Source: Sphingosinicellaceae bacterium
GTDB lineage: Bacteria; Pseudomonadota; Alphaproteobacteria; Sphingomonadales; Sphingomonadaceae
NCBI GenBank assembly: GCA_019285715.1
Contig: CP079108.1
Span: forward strand, 3,673,001-3,737,000
Length of the DNA stretch: 64,000 bases
Direction: 5' to 3'
Within the stretch, counting starts at the first letter, position 1. Every line of letters starts with the position of its first letter. The translations under genes were made by a program, and so were the position numbers. Below the pieces are notes generated by a model, which worked only from the letters and a program-made list of their open reading frames with translations, searched no databases and had not been told where the DNA came from. Shown here piece by piece: positions 48,929-58,283 of the stretch.

Positions 48929-50905
48929 TCACGCGACGGACTTGAGACGCTTGGGGTTTTCGGATGGCAACCGAAGCTCCGCTGACCATCCGCTCTCCAA
49001 CCACGCCAGAAAAGCCTCCAGCGGCATCGGCCGCGCGAAATAATAGCCCTGCGCAATGCGGTAGCCCAGGCTGCGAAGCTGCTGGAGCTGCTGCTCGGTT
49101 TCCACGCCCTCGATGATGCAGTCGAGGCCAAGCGTCTGGCAGAGCCCGAGGATCGCGTTGACGATATTCCGGCCCGAGGGTTTGCTTATGTCCGAGACGA
49201 AACTGCGATCGACCTTGACCCGGTCGAGCGGCAGTCGGTGCAGGTAGCCGAGGCTCGAGTACCCCGCGCCAAAGTCGTCGAGGGCGATCCGGCTGCCGAG
49301 GCTCCTCAGTCGCTTGATACCCGAAACCGCCGCTGTGAAGTCTCGCATCAGTGCAGTCTCGGTCAGTTCGAATGTCACCCGCTTGGGATCGATACCAGCA
49401 TCGGTGATTTCATCGATGAGGCGGCAGACGGTGTCGGGCGATATGATGTCCTGCGCCGACAGATTGAACGAGAGCCCGATCGCCTGCGGCATGAATGCCA
49501 AGCTGTGGAGTGCTTTCTGAAACAGCTTCAGGGTAATCGCGTGGATGATGCCCAGCCGCTCCGCAGTGGTGATGAACTGCTCCGGCGGCACCACGCCGAC
49601 GCGCGGGCTGGTCCACCGCCCGAGGGCCTCGACACCCAGGACGGTCATCGTCTCGGCGCATATTATGGGCTGGAACTGGACGTGCAGCTCGGCTTCGAGG
49701 TTTGCACCCTGCAGGGCCGCTTCGATCGATCGCTCGGATCTGATCAGCGTCTCATGCTCGAGTGAAAACAGGGCACAGCTGCCACGCCGAACCGATTTGA
49801 CGTGATAGAGTGTGTAGTCCGACCGGTCGAACAGCTCGTGCGCCGAGGAGCCTGCCTCTGGAAACATCGCGAGACCTCCCGAACAGCCGACCGACACCCG
49901 GTTGCCGTCGATCTCGAAGGGGCAGGCGAGGACGTCGCACAAGTCCTGGCCGATCTCGCGCGCGCGATCGACATCATCGGTAATCAGGATGCCGAATTCG
50001 TCGCCTCCCAGCCGGGCGATGACGAGCGTCTCGCCGGCACGACCCGCAAACCGTTCGCCCACCGCGCTGAGCAGTCTATCGCCAAATAAATGGCCGTACG
50101 AATCGTTCACAGCCTTGAATCTGTCCAGATCGAAAACGCCGACCACAAATCGCTCTTTGCTGACTCGACCTGTGCACAGAAGCTCCTCGAGGCGCTGGAA
50201 GAAATAGCGCCGATTGGGGAGTCCGGTTAGGGAATCGGTCATCGCCAGGAGCGCATTTTCCTTGCTCAGTCGTTGCGCTTCACGTTGTTCGATTGCCAAA
50301 GTTTCTTGAACTCGAACAAGCCTGACGAAAGCGGAAAAGTTGTCTAGCAAAATCTTAACTACGACTCCGGTCACCAGAGCGATATTGATTGCAATCGCGA
50401 TAAAAACGCGATTTCCCTGAATGAAAGAATAGGCCACATACGGAGACGTAACGAACGCCATTACGAGCAGTGCTGCCTGCGGAAGATGGACAAGACAGGT
50501 TATGCAGCCGATCATTGTTACTGCGATGAATATGGCGACGTGCCCGTGTTCGATCTGTCCACCATATTGGTCGATGAAAAGTGCCCAACCGACGAATGCG
50601 ATACTAAGCGGGATCGACACGAGTGTCGCGTTGCGGATCTGAAATCGCGCCCGTGCAGCATCGACGATCGCAGCATCACGAGATAGCATCCAGTGTAATA
50701 TCCGCCATGTCGAAGCGATTATTAGCAGGACGGGAATATAAATGACGAGCCAGTTTGGTGCGTACAAATAATGGGTGTATGCTACTGCTAATGCATTGAC
50801 TATAAGAAGCGAATACATCCACGGAATCTGGCGCTTGAGCTCGCCGTATTGGGCAATCATGATTGCGGGTTCGGTCGATAAACCAAGCCACTTATCTATA
50901 TTCAT
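48929..50905 (-). CDS. Membrane GGDEF-EAL c-di-GMP enzyme
   Basis: A 658-residue protein with six hydrophobic segments in the first 210 residues. It then has a GGDEF domain with intact RLGGDEFGIL and an EAL domain with intact EALGRW, NLSAQDI, DDFGAGYSSL and KVDRSFV. Both synthesis and hydrolysis of c-di-GMP are possible. Its 5' part is lower in GC than the surroundings. The ATG at 50905 follows AGGCGACTT. Confidence 0.93.
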   Translation of the reverse strand: MNIDKWLGLSTEPAIMIAQYGELKRQIPWMYSLLIVNALAVAYTHYLYAPNWLVIYIPVLLIIASTWRILHWMLSRDAAIVDAARARFQIRNATLVSIPLSIAFVGWALFIDQYGGQIEHGHVAIFIAVTMIGCITCLVHLPQAALLVMAFVTSPYVAYSFIQGNRVFIAIAINIALVTGVVVKILLDNFSAFVRLVRVQETLAIEQREAQRLSKENALLAMTDSLTGLPNRRYFFQRLEELLCTGRVSKERFVVGVFDLDRFKAVNDSYGHLFGDRLLSAVGERFAGRAGETLVIARLGGDEFGILITDDVDRAREIGQDLCDVLACPFEIDGNRVSVGCSGGLAMFPEAGSSAHELFDRSDYTLYHVKSVRRGSCALFSLEHETLIRSERSIEAALQGANLEAELHVQFQPIICAETMTVLGVEALGRWTSPRVGVVPPEQFITTAERLGIIHAITLKLFQKALHSLAFMPQAIGLSFNLSAQDIISPDTVCRLIDEITDAGIDPKRVTFELTETALMRDFTAAVSGIKRLRSLGSRIALDDFGAGYSSLGYLHRLPLDRVKVDRSFVSDISKPSGRNIVNAILGLCQTLGLDCIIEGVETEQQLQQLRSLGYRIAQGYYFARPMPLEAFLAWLESGWSAELRLPSENPKRLKSVA

Positions 50906-51224
50906 TGGTATAAGTCGCCTTTCGGCGCTGGTAATAAACACGAATTTGTTAACATTGCGTCGACCCGTGGCACGACACACCTGGCGTCGACACTATACGG
51001 ACTGTGCGTCGGTTGCTCTTCACCGGATGCTAAGCCCGCTGCCCTAGCCTGCACGCTCATGGTCGCGGGCACCTTTTGGCACGTCGGCGATGATCAACCG
51101 GAGCATGGCATGCAGACCGATCATCGACCTGAGTACGCCAACGCAACGAATGGGCTTTGTCCCCATGGGTAGGACGAGCAACCGGAAACCGTCGGGGAAA
51201 GCTGCCCCAGACTGTGCAACCCGC
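50906..51224. other. 319-base divergent non-coding region
   Basis: Between the GGDEF-EAL gene and the GH26-like gene. It is lower in GC near 50906-50960 (TAATAAACACG, TTGTTAACATTG), as a promoter would be. Short frames here do not look like protein, and I see no RNA gene. Confidence 0.5.
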
Positions 51225-52487
51225 ATGATTTTGCGTACCGCGGCCCTGTTGGTCGCAAGCGGTCTGACGGCGACAGCGACCCTTGCCGCCACGCCTTTTC
51301 CGCTCGGGGTCTATGTCGGCAACGCCGACGCCTCGAGCCCAGCAGCAATGGCCAGCTTCAAGGCATCGTACGACGCGCACAACGCCATTCTTGGTGAAAA
51401 GCCGAAGTACTTCAACACCTTCACCGACTATCGCTTCGCCCCGAGCACTTGGGCATCGTCGGCGCGCTTTGGCGCGGTATCGGCGACGCTGAGTGGTGCC
51501 GACTATCTTGCCGCATCGTCCGGAATCACGCCCGATGTTGGCGTCCCGATGTCATGGAGCGGCCAAGGCACCACCAAGGTTGCCGATTTCTACCGCGCCA
51601 CCATCGCCGGTACCTACGACAGCGCCTACAAGGGCATCGTCGATGCCTGGGCCGACGGCGGCTACAAGACGGTCGACTTCCGTCCCGGCTACGAGATGAA
51701 CGGTACCTTCCAGATCTGGTCGCCGAACAACTCCAAGGACCCGGCCGCGAACCAGCTGTTCGTCCAGGCCTTCCAGCACATCGCCGACCTCCTCCACAGC
51801 GAGGGCGACGCACGCGGCATCGATGCGGTCGTCCACTGGAACCCGACCGCGATCAACTACACAAACTACCCGGTGACCACGCTGTACCCGGGCGACGCCT
51901 ATGTCGACGTCATCGGCGTCGATGAATACAGCACCATGTACCCGCTCGACCTGACCGACTGGCGGACCGCGAACCACGTCCAGATGGCCAACGTCACCGA
52001 ATGGGCCGCGGTGCCGGAAAACCGGGCCCACTATTTCCTGTATCCGAACGCCACCCAATATCTGCCGACGCCGACGCTCACCAGCAAAGGCTGGTCGCTG
52101 GCGCAAGCGATCACGCTGGCGGAGCTCCATGACAAGCCGATCGCCATCGACGAGACCGGGGTTGGCCCCTCAGGGACATCGGTCGGGCTCGCCGATGACC
52201 CCGAGTTCCCCAAGATTCTGGCGCAGATACTCGCCGATGCCGAAGCTCGTGGCGTCACGGTGCGCAACGTCAATATCTGGGACACCAACCTTTCGGACGG
52301 AAACTGGAACTTCATGAATGGCTCGAAGCCTTTGACCGCGGCGGCGTGGCGCGAGTATTTCGGCTTGATCCCGCCGGTCGGCATCCCCGAGCCGCGAACG
52401 TGGATGCTGCTGCTGCTGGGCTTTGGCCTCGCGGGAGCCCGGATCCGCCGCGCCCGGACCGGCCACCGCGCCGCGGCGACCGGCTGA
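51225..52487 (+). CDS. Secreted GH26-like glycosidase with PEP-CTERM tail
   Basis: A 420-residue exported protein. A signal peptide (ILRTAALLVASGLTATATLA) leads to a clan A barrel with the acid/base Glu in RPGYEMNG (E157) and a likely nucleophile in AIDETGVG (E310), as in GH26 mannanases. The DVIGVDEYS block is also typical. The C terminus carries the sorting signal PEPRTWMLL, a helix and RRAR. It lies between two c-di-GMP genes, which suggests a role in exopolysaccharide or biofilm turnover. Confidence 0.85.
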   Translation: MILRTAALLVASGLTATATLAATPFPLGVYVGNADASSPAAMASFKASYDAHNAILGEKPKYFNTFTDYRFAPSTWASSARFGAVSATLSGADYLAASSGITPDVGVPMSWSGQGTTKVADFYRATIAGTYDSAYKGIVDAWADGGYKTVDFRPGYEMNGTFQIWSPNNSKDPAANQLFVQAFQHIADLLHSEGDARGIDAVVHWNPTAINYTNYPVTTLYPGDAYVDVIGVDEYSTMYPLDLTDWRTANHVQMANVTEWAAVPENRAHYFLYPNATQYLPTPTLTSKGWSLAQAITLAELHDKPIAIDETGVGPSGTSVGLADDPEFPKILAQILADAEARGVTVRNVNIWDTNLSDGNWNFMNGSKPLTAAAWREYFGLIPPVGIPEPRTWMLLLLGFGLAGARIRRARTGHRAAATG

Positions 52488-52522
52488 CCACCACCCGACC
52501 CGGCATCGACGACCTCCGCAAA

Positions 52523-53686
52523 GTGGCGGTTTCCAGCCTCGCATCGCGCGTCCGCCGCACGGCGGCTCGCGTGTTCGATGCCGGGGTGGACGTTGCCGCG
52601 CACGACGGCGAAAAGACGCTCGTCGCGCAGTTCATCGCGGCGGTGCTGATGGCGGCGATCGTCGCCGCCAACCTCGGCATCCGCTTTGGCCTTGCCTGGA
52701 TCGGCCTCGCAATCCTCGGCGAGCTTTTCATTTACCTGTTGCTGCGGCTCCGGTTCCGAAAGGGGGAGCCGGGAACGCTTGGCGCGCGCGCTCTGTACGT
52801 GGCGGGGTGTTGCACCATCGCAAGCATCTGGGCGAGTATTCCGCTGGCGTTCTGGTTTGTCGGGACCCCTGGGTTGAGCGCGGCCGCAATCGTTATCATC
52901 GCGAGCTCGCTCATCCACGCGCAGGCGTTCGCCTATCGATCGATCGCGGTGCTTGTCGCAACCGGCGGACCGTCGGCGCTCGTGCTGCTGCTTCTGCCGT
53001 GGCTTGGCGAGCCACTTACCGACATCGAGCTGATGTCCTTCTCGCTCGCGACGATCTTGTCGATCGGCTACGCCTGCGCGAGTGTCCATGCGCACCGCGG
53101 GGCCGCAAGAACGTTGCAGGCATTGCAGGACGAGCTTGAGCGCTTCGCCTATTTCGATGCGCTGACGTCGCTCGCCAACCGGCGGCAGTTCAGCGACAAC
53201 CTGCGCAAGTTGATCGCGCTGTCCGAGCGGCGCGGCACGCGCTTCGCGCTGCTGCTGCTCGACCTCGACCAGTTCAAGCAGATCAACGACACGCTCGGCC
53301 ACGACGCCGGCGACGCGTTGCTGATCGCGGTCGGGGCACGGTTGCGCAACGCCATCCGCGCCGAGGACAATGTCGCGCGCCTGGGCGGCGACGAGTTTGC
53401 CATCCTGCTGTCCGGAGCCGACGATGCGGCCGCGATCGCCGCGGTCTGCGAGCGCATCGCCAGCAGCTGCGGCCCCGCCGTCGACTTCAACGGCATCTCG
53501 ATCCGGTCGAGCCTGAGCGTCGGCGTTGCGCTGTTCCCCGATAATGGCGACCGTCAGGACAGTCTCTACAAGTCCGCCGATCTCGCACTCTACGAGGCCA
53601 AGCACTCCGGTCGAAACACCTGGCGCCATAGCGGGTTGACCGTCGAGCCGATCGCGCGGCGCGTACCCGCCGGAGCATCGACGTAG
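52523..53686 (+). CDS. Membrane GGDEF diguanylate cyclase
   Basis: A protein of about 387 residues from a GTG start. It has several membrane helices (for example AVLMAAIVAANLGIRFGLAW) followed by a GGDEF domain (LDQFKQINDTLGHDAGD, RLGGDEFAILL). The region upstream of the GTG overlaps the previous gene and is not protein-like in this frame. It makes c-di-GMP; the signal it senses is unknown. Confidence 0.88.
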   Translation: MAVSSLASRVRRTAARVFDAGVDVAAHDGEKTLVAQFIAAVLMAAIVAANLGIRFGLAWIGLAILGELFIYLLLRLRFRKGEPGTLGARALYVAGCCTIASIWASIPLAFWFVGTPGLSAAAIVIIASSLIHAQAFAYRSIAVLVATGGPSALVLLLLPWLGEPLTDIELMSFSLATILSIGYACASVHAHRGAARTLQALQDELERFAYFDALTSLANRRQFSDNLRKLIALSERRGTRFALLLLDLDQFKQINDTLGHDAGDALLIAVGARLRNAIRAEDNVARLGGDEFAILLSGADDAAAIAAVCERIASSCGPAVDFNGISIRSSLSVGVALFPDNGDRQDSLYKSADLALYEAKHSGRNTWRHSGLTVEPIARRVPAGAST

Positions 53687-53809
53687 CGCAACACCTTCGG
53701 TGCCGAGGACTACGCCGACCACCCGGCCTAAGCCGACATCGCCAAAACCGCCTGAAGCGACGGGCGCGGTTCCGGCCGCGTCGAACCGACGATCGTCGCG
53801 GGCGAGGCG

Positions 53810-54547
53810 CTAGTTCCAGTCGCCTGCAAGCGCTTGCCACAATCCGACGGAGACCGCCGCAGCCGTGTCGGCGCGCAGGATGCGGGGCCCGAGCGAAACC
53901 CCGATCGAACCCTGGACAGCGCGAACGGCGTCGCGCTCGGCAGGCGTGAAGCCGCCTTCGGGTCCGATCAGGATCGCGGTGGGGCCTGGCCGCGCGGCTT
54001 CGGTAAACGGCGCGCCGCCGGTTTCGTCGGCGAAGATCAACGTGCGATCCGCCGGCCAGTCCCGGAGCAGCGCCGCCAGTGTCAACGTCTCCGACATTTC
54101 GGGCAGCGCCGTCCGTCCGCATTGCTCCGCCGCCTCGATCATGTGCGCGCGCAGCCGGTCGAGGTTGAGCTTGTCGACCACGGTCCGCGCCGTCAGCACC
54201 GGCACCAGCCGCGCGACGCCGAGCTCGCAGGCCTTCTCCGCCACCCAGTCGATGCGACCGCGCTTTAGGGGCGCGGCGCACAGCCACAGGTCGGGTACGG
54301 TCTCGCGGACCCCGAGCTGTGCCTCGATGCGAATCCCGAGCGCCTTGCGCGTACCGCCGTCGACCCGCCCGAGCCACTCTCCGGTGCGGTCATCAAACAG
54401 CCGCACCGCGTCGCCGGGGTTCAGTCGCATGACCGTGGCGAGGAAATGGCTGGCGGGGGTCGGCAGCACAATCGCCGCGCCGAGGCCGAGCGGCTGATCG
54501 ACGAACAGCCGCGGCGTGCTGGCGGGGAGGCGTTCGTCGCTGCTCAA
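53810..54547 (-). CDS. rsmE: 16S rRNA m3U1498 methyltransferase RsmE
   Basis: A 245-residue SPOUT methyltransferase with the knot motifs ILIGPEGGF and LGPRILRADTA. The TTG start at 54547 gives the usual length. It is divergent from ubiA, with a long palindrome in the gap. Confidence 0.94.
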   Translation of the reverse strand: MSSDERLPASTPRLFVDQPLGLGAAIVLPTPASHFLATVMRLNPGDAVRLFDDRTGEWLGRVDGGTRKALGIRIEAQLGVRETVPDLWLCAAPLKRGRIDWVAEKACELGVARLVPVLTARTVVDKLNLDRLRAHMIEAAEQCGRTALPEMSETLTLAALLRDWPADRTLIFADETGGAPFTEAARPGPTAILIGPEGGFTPAERDAVRAVQGSIGVSLGPRILRADTAAAVSVGLWQALAGDWN

Positions 54548-54585
54548 CGTCCACCGTCCTCACGAATGTTCGCCCCACCTAGCCC

Positions 54586-54677
54586 CGTCATGCTGGCGAA
54601 CGCCAGCACCCATCGCCGTGCGAGCACCGCGGCCCGGGCTGCGCGGCACGGTAGGTGCTGGCGTTCGCCAGCATGAC
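54586..54677. repeat. 25-bp palindrome in the rsmE-ubiA divergent region
   Basis: Arms 54586-54610 and 54653-54677 begin CGTCATGCTGGCGAACGCC and are perfect inverted copies apart from the loop. The loop (43 bases) itself has a further stem (GCCGTGC with GCACGGT). It fills most of the 150-base divergent gap. Confidence 0.88.
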
Positions 54678-54697
54678 GCCGGTAAAGGGTGAGCCGC

Positions 54698-55606
54698 ATG
54701 TCGAGCATCGCCACCCCCGACGCGGAGAGCGTCCCCGCCAGCTGGGTCGACCGGCTCCCGCTCGGCCTGCGCGACTACGCCCGCCTCGCGCGCTTCGACC
54801 GCCCCATCGGCAGCTGGCTGCTGTTCTGGCCGTGCGCCTGGGGGCTGGCGCTGGCGGGAGGCCTGCGCGAGCATTGGCCGCTGCTGTTGTGGTTCCTCGC
54901 GGGCAGCATCGCGATGCGCGGCGCGGGGTGCGTCTACAACGACATCGTCGACCGCGACCTCGATGCCCGCGTCGCTCGCACCCGCGACCGGCCGCTGGCA
55001 AGCGGGCGCGTCCGGCTGAAGGCGGCATGGGCGTGGCTGGTCGCGCTGGCGCTGGTCGGGCTGGTGGTGCTGCTCCAGCTGCGGTGGCAGGCGCAAATTA
55101 TCGCGCTCGGCTCGCTGGCGCTGGTCGCCGCCTATCCGTTCATGAAGCGCATCACCTGGTGGCCGCAGGCGTGGCTCGGGCTGACCTTCAACTGGGGCGC
55201 GCTGGTCGCCTGGATCGCCTTCGCCGATCCGTCGTGGGGCCTCGCGGCGCTGTACGCGGCGGGCATCGCGTGGACGCTCGGCTACGACACCATCTACGCG
55301 GTGCAGGACATCGAGGACGACGCGCTTGCCGGCATCAAGTCGAGCGCGCGGGCGCTGGGCGACGGCGCGCGGGCGGGAGTCGCGGCGTTTTACACGGCGA
55401 CGGCCGCGTTGCTCGGGGTCGCGGTGTGGAGCGTCTATCCGGGGCCGGTCGCTCTGCTGGCGCTAGTGCCGGCGGCGGCGCATCTGGCGTGGCAGGTCAG
55501 CGCACTTGGCGACCGCTCGTCGGCCAACGCGCTGCGGTTGTTTCGCTCGAACCGAGCTGCCGGACTCCTGGTGTTTGCGGCGCTCGCGGTGGTCGGGCTG
55601 TCGTAG
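54698..55606 (+). CDS. ubiA: 4-hydroxybenzoate polyprenyltransferase
   Basis: A 302-residue integral membrane prenyltransferase of ubiquinone biosynthesis. Both Asp-rich motifs are present (NDIVDRDLD and YAVQDIEDD), with RPLASG following. The ATG at 54698 has AAAGGG eight bases upstream; GTG at 54689 is an alternative. Confidence 0.95.
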   Translation: MSSIATPDAESVPASWVDRLPLGLRDYARLARFDRPIGSWLLFWPCAWGLALAGGLREHWPLLLWFLAGSIAMRGAGCVYNDIVDRDLDARVARTRDRPLASGRVRLKAAWAWLVALALVGLVVLLQLRWQAQIIALGSLALVAAYPFMKRITWWPQAWLGLTFNWGALVAWIAFADPSWGLAALYAAGIAWTLGYDTIYAVQDIEDDALAGIKSSARALGDGARAGVAAFYTATAALLGVAVWSVYPGPVALLALVPAAAHLAWQVSALGDRSSANALRLFRSNRAAGLLVFAALAVVGLS

Positions 55607-55645
55607 GCCACGCTTGAACATCTTCGACGTGCGATAAGCAGACGT

Positions 55646-55957
55646 TCAGTCAGCTCGTATGAGACTGAAACCGTCCATTCCTTCCGCCTTTATCACCGCT
55701 TTGGAAGCCACGCCCGACGCTATCTCGGGCGTTAGTTTAACGCCCGTTACCACTATCGACGTCCAAGCCGGATGATGCTCAAACACGGTCCAAAGCATAT
55801 CGACAGGGTCGGAGCCCAGATTAAAGACGGCACTGTTCTGGCCGATACTCGACGCGCACGCTTCGAACCATGCGCGATTATGGTCAGTGTCAACAATCCA
55901 GACCGCATCTGAGGGGCTAGCAGAATAAGCGGTCTCGAAGATAATGAGGACTTCCAT
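55646..55957 (-). CDS. Hypothetical protein, 103 aa
   Basis: A small protein from MEVLIIFETAYSASP, with VWIVDTDHNRAWFEA and a late VVTGVKLTPE segment. I do not recognise it. GC is lower than in the neighbours, which suggests a late arrival. It lies between ubiA and pmbA, transcribed opposite to both. Confidence 0.55.
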   Translation of the reverse strand: MEVLIIFETAYSASPSDAVWIVDTDHNRAWFEACASSIGQNSAVFNLGSDPVDMLWTVFEHHPAWTSIVVTGVKLTPEIASGVASKAVIKAEGMDGFSLIRAD

Positions 55958-56061
55958 CGCCGTCTCCTGCCCGGATGCGCAAATGTCCGCAACCGGGCGC
56001 AGCGGCCATCCCGACACACCCCGGGGATGACGCCGCCCGCCAAACGCCCTACATCCGCTTC

Positions 56062-57408
56062 ATGCTCACCGTAGATGCCGCGCTCGAACGCCTCACCCAT
56101 GCCCTCGGCGAGGCGCGCAAGGGTGGGGCCACTGCCGCCGACGCGGTCTATGTCGGGGATGCCTCGACCTCGGTCAGCGTGCGCCTGGGCGCGCTCGAGG
56201 ATATCGGGCGCAGCGAGGGCGAGGAGGTTGGCCTGCGGGTTTTCGTCGGCGACCGCGCGGCCAGCGTGTCGACCTCGGACCTGTCGCCGAACGGCCTCAG
56301 CCTCGTCGTCGAGCGGGCGCTGGCGATGGCGCGCGAGGCGAGCCCCGACCAGTGGGCCGGCCTCGCCCCGCCTGAGCGCCTGATGCGGTCGGGCGTTCCC
56401 AACCTCGACCTCGACGACGGCGGTGACCCCTCCGCGGAGAGCCTCAAGGCCGCAGCGCTCGCCGCCGAGGACAGTGCGCGCAGCGTCGAGGGCGTCACCA
56501 ATTCCGAAGGCGGCGGGGCCAGCGCCGGCCGCGCCGTGACCGCCCTCGTCACATCGACCGGTTTCGCAGGTGGCTACCGCGGCACCAGCTACGGCCTGTC
56601 CGCCAGCGTCATCGCCGGTGTCGGCGAAGGCATGCAGCGCGACTATGGCTACCACACCGCGCGCTATCTTGCCGACCTGGAAGGTGCCGAGGCGATCGGG
56701 CTCCGCGCCGGCCACCGGGCGATCAAGCGCCTCAACCCGCGCAAGCTCGAGACCCAGGCGCTGACCATCGTCCTCGATCCGCGCGTCGGGACCAGCCTGC
56801 TCGGGCACCTCGTCGGCGCGATCACCGGCGGCGCAATCACCCGCAAGTCGAGCTTCCTGCTCGACAGCCTCGGCAAGCAGGTGTTCGCGCCCGGCATCGA
56901 GATCATGGACGATCCGCACCGTATCCGTGGCCTGCGCTCGCGCCCGTTCGACGGCGAGGGGCTGGCGACGACCCCGACCCCGATCATCCGCGACGGCGTG
57001 CTGACCCAGTGGCTGCTCGATTCGAGCGCGGCGCGGCAGCTTGGCCTCGCCCCGACCGGGCACGCAGTACGCGGCACCAGCGGGCCTCCGGGCGCGGGTC
57101 CGGCCAACCTGCACATGGCGGCGGGCACGCAGACGCCAACCGAACTGATGGCCGGCATCAAGCGCGGCATTTACGTCACCGAGCTGATCGGTATGGGCGC
57201 CAACGGCCTGACCGGCGACTACAGCCGGGGTGCGTCGGGCTTCCTGATCGAGGACGGCGAGCTGACCGTGCCCGTCGCCGAGGTGACGATCGCGGGCAAT
57301 CTCAAGGACATGTTCCTCAACCTGACGGTCGCGAACGATCTCGATTTCCGCCACGCCACCAATGTGCCCACGATCCGCATCGAGGGCATGACGCTCGCCG
57401 GTGCCTGA
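56062..57408 (+). CDS. pmbA: TldD/PmbA family metalloprotease regulator
   Basis: A 448-residue PmbA (TldE) type protein with the central GAITRKSSFLLD and DPHRIRGLRSRPFDGEG blocks and a late SRGASGFLIEDGEL segment typical of the family. With TldD it forms a protease that processes antibiotic peptides such as microcins and degrades unfolded peptides. The 3' end overlaps the next GTG start by a few bases. Confidence 0.93.
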   Translation: MLTVDAALERLTHALGEARKGGATAADAVYVGDASTSVSVRLGALEDIGRSEGEEVGLRVFVGDRAASVSTSDLSPNGLSLVVERALAMAREASPDQWAGLAPPERLMRSGVPNLDLDDGGDPSAESLKAAALAAEDSARSVEGVTNSEGGGASAGRAVTALVTSTGFAGGYRGTSYGLSASVIAGVGEGMQRDYGYHTARYLADLEGAEAIGLRAGHRAIKRLNPRKLETQALTIVLDPRVGTSLLGHLVGAITGGAITRKSSFLLDSLGKQVFAPGIEIMDDPHRIRGLRSRPFDGEGLATTPTPIIRDGVLTQWLLDSSAARQLGLAPTGHAVRGTSGPPGAGPANLHMAAGTQTPTELMAGIKRGIYVTELIGMGANGLTGDYSRGASGFLIEDGELTVPVAEVTIAGNLKDMFLNLTVANDLDFRHATNVPTIRIEGMTLAGA

Positions 57409-58231
57409 CGTCCTCGAGCAAGGCGGGGGAGACGATCTCGCCCTGCTCGTGCGCTGCGTCCGTGCGGCGAGCGAACTCGCGATGGCCAGCTTCCACGACA
57501 AGGTCGAGGTCTGGGACAAGTCGCCGGGCAACCCGGTCAGCGCCGCCGACATTGCCTGCGACGACTATCTGAAGGACCGCCTGCTCGGCGCCCGCCCTGG
57601 CTACGGCTGGCTGTCGGAGGAGACCGCCGACGCACCCGACCGGCTGGCCTGCGAGCGCGTCTGGGTAGTCGATCCGATCGACGGGACCCGCGACTTCGTC
57701 CGCGGCCGCACCGGCTGGTGCGTCTCGGTGGCGCTGGTCGAGCATGGCCAGCCGGTGCTCGCGGCGCTGGCGGCCCCGGCGCGCGGGCAGTTGTTCGTCG
57801 CCACCAAGGGGCGCGGCGCGCAGTGCAACGGGGTCCGGCTGCGGACCAGCGGGCTGGCGACGCTGGAGAACGTTCGCCTGCCGATGGACCCGCCCAATCT
57901 CACTGCGGCGTTCTGGCCGTCGCCGTGGCCGGGCAGCGTCGTCGAGAAGCCGAACAGCCTGGCGCTCCGCCTCGCCAAGATCGCCAGCGCCGAGGCAGAT
58001 GCGTGGCTGGAGGGCCGCACTGTCAACGAATGGGACCTCGCCGCCGCCGCGCTGATCTGCACCGAGGCCGGCGGCACCGTCACCGACCGCGCCGGGCGGC
58101 CCCTGGCGTTCAACCAGCCCGACCCGGTCATCCACGGCGTCGCCGCCGCGTCGAGCCCTGAACTGCAGGGTGAGGTCCGCGAGCGGCTTGACTACGCGCT
58201 CAAGGCACTCGGAGCGGCGCGGCGGCGTTAG
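57401..58231 (+). CDS. CysQ/inositol-monophosphatase family phosphatase
   Basis: A 276-residue metal-dependent phosphatase. The metal motifs DPIDGTRDF and EWDLAAAALI are present, and SEET supplies a further ligand. It fits 3'(2'),5'-bisphosphate nucleotidases or inositol monophosphatases. The GTG at 57401 lies inside the pmbA end, showing coupling. Confidence 0.87.
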   Translation: MPDVLEQGGGDDLALLVRCVRAASELAMASFHDKVEVWDKSPGNPVSAADIACDDYLKDRLLGARPGYGWLSEETADAPDRLACERVWVVDPIDGTRDFVRGRTGWCVSVALVEHGQPVLAALAAPARGQLFVATKGRGAQCNGVRLRTSGLATLENVRLPMDPPNLTAAFWPSPWPGSVVEKPNSLALRLAKIASAEADAWLEGRTVNEWDLAAAALICTEAGGTVTDRAGRPLAFNQPDPVIHGVAAASSPELQGEVRERLDYALKALGAARRR

Positions 58232-58283
58232 CGAAATGCGTCCGCTTCCGGACGTGGGGCAATACAGGGAAGGGCCGTCACCG

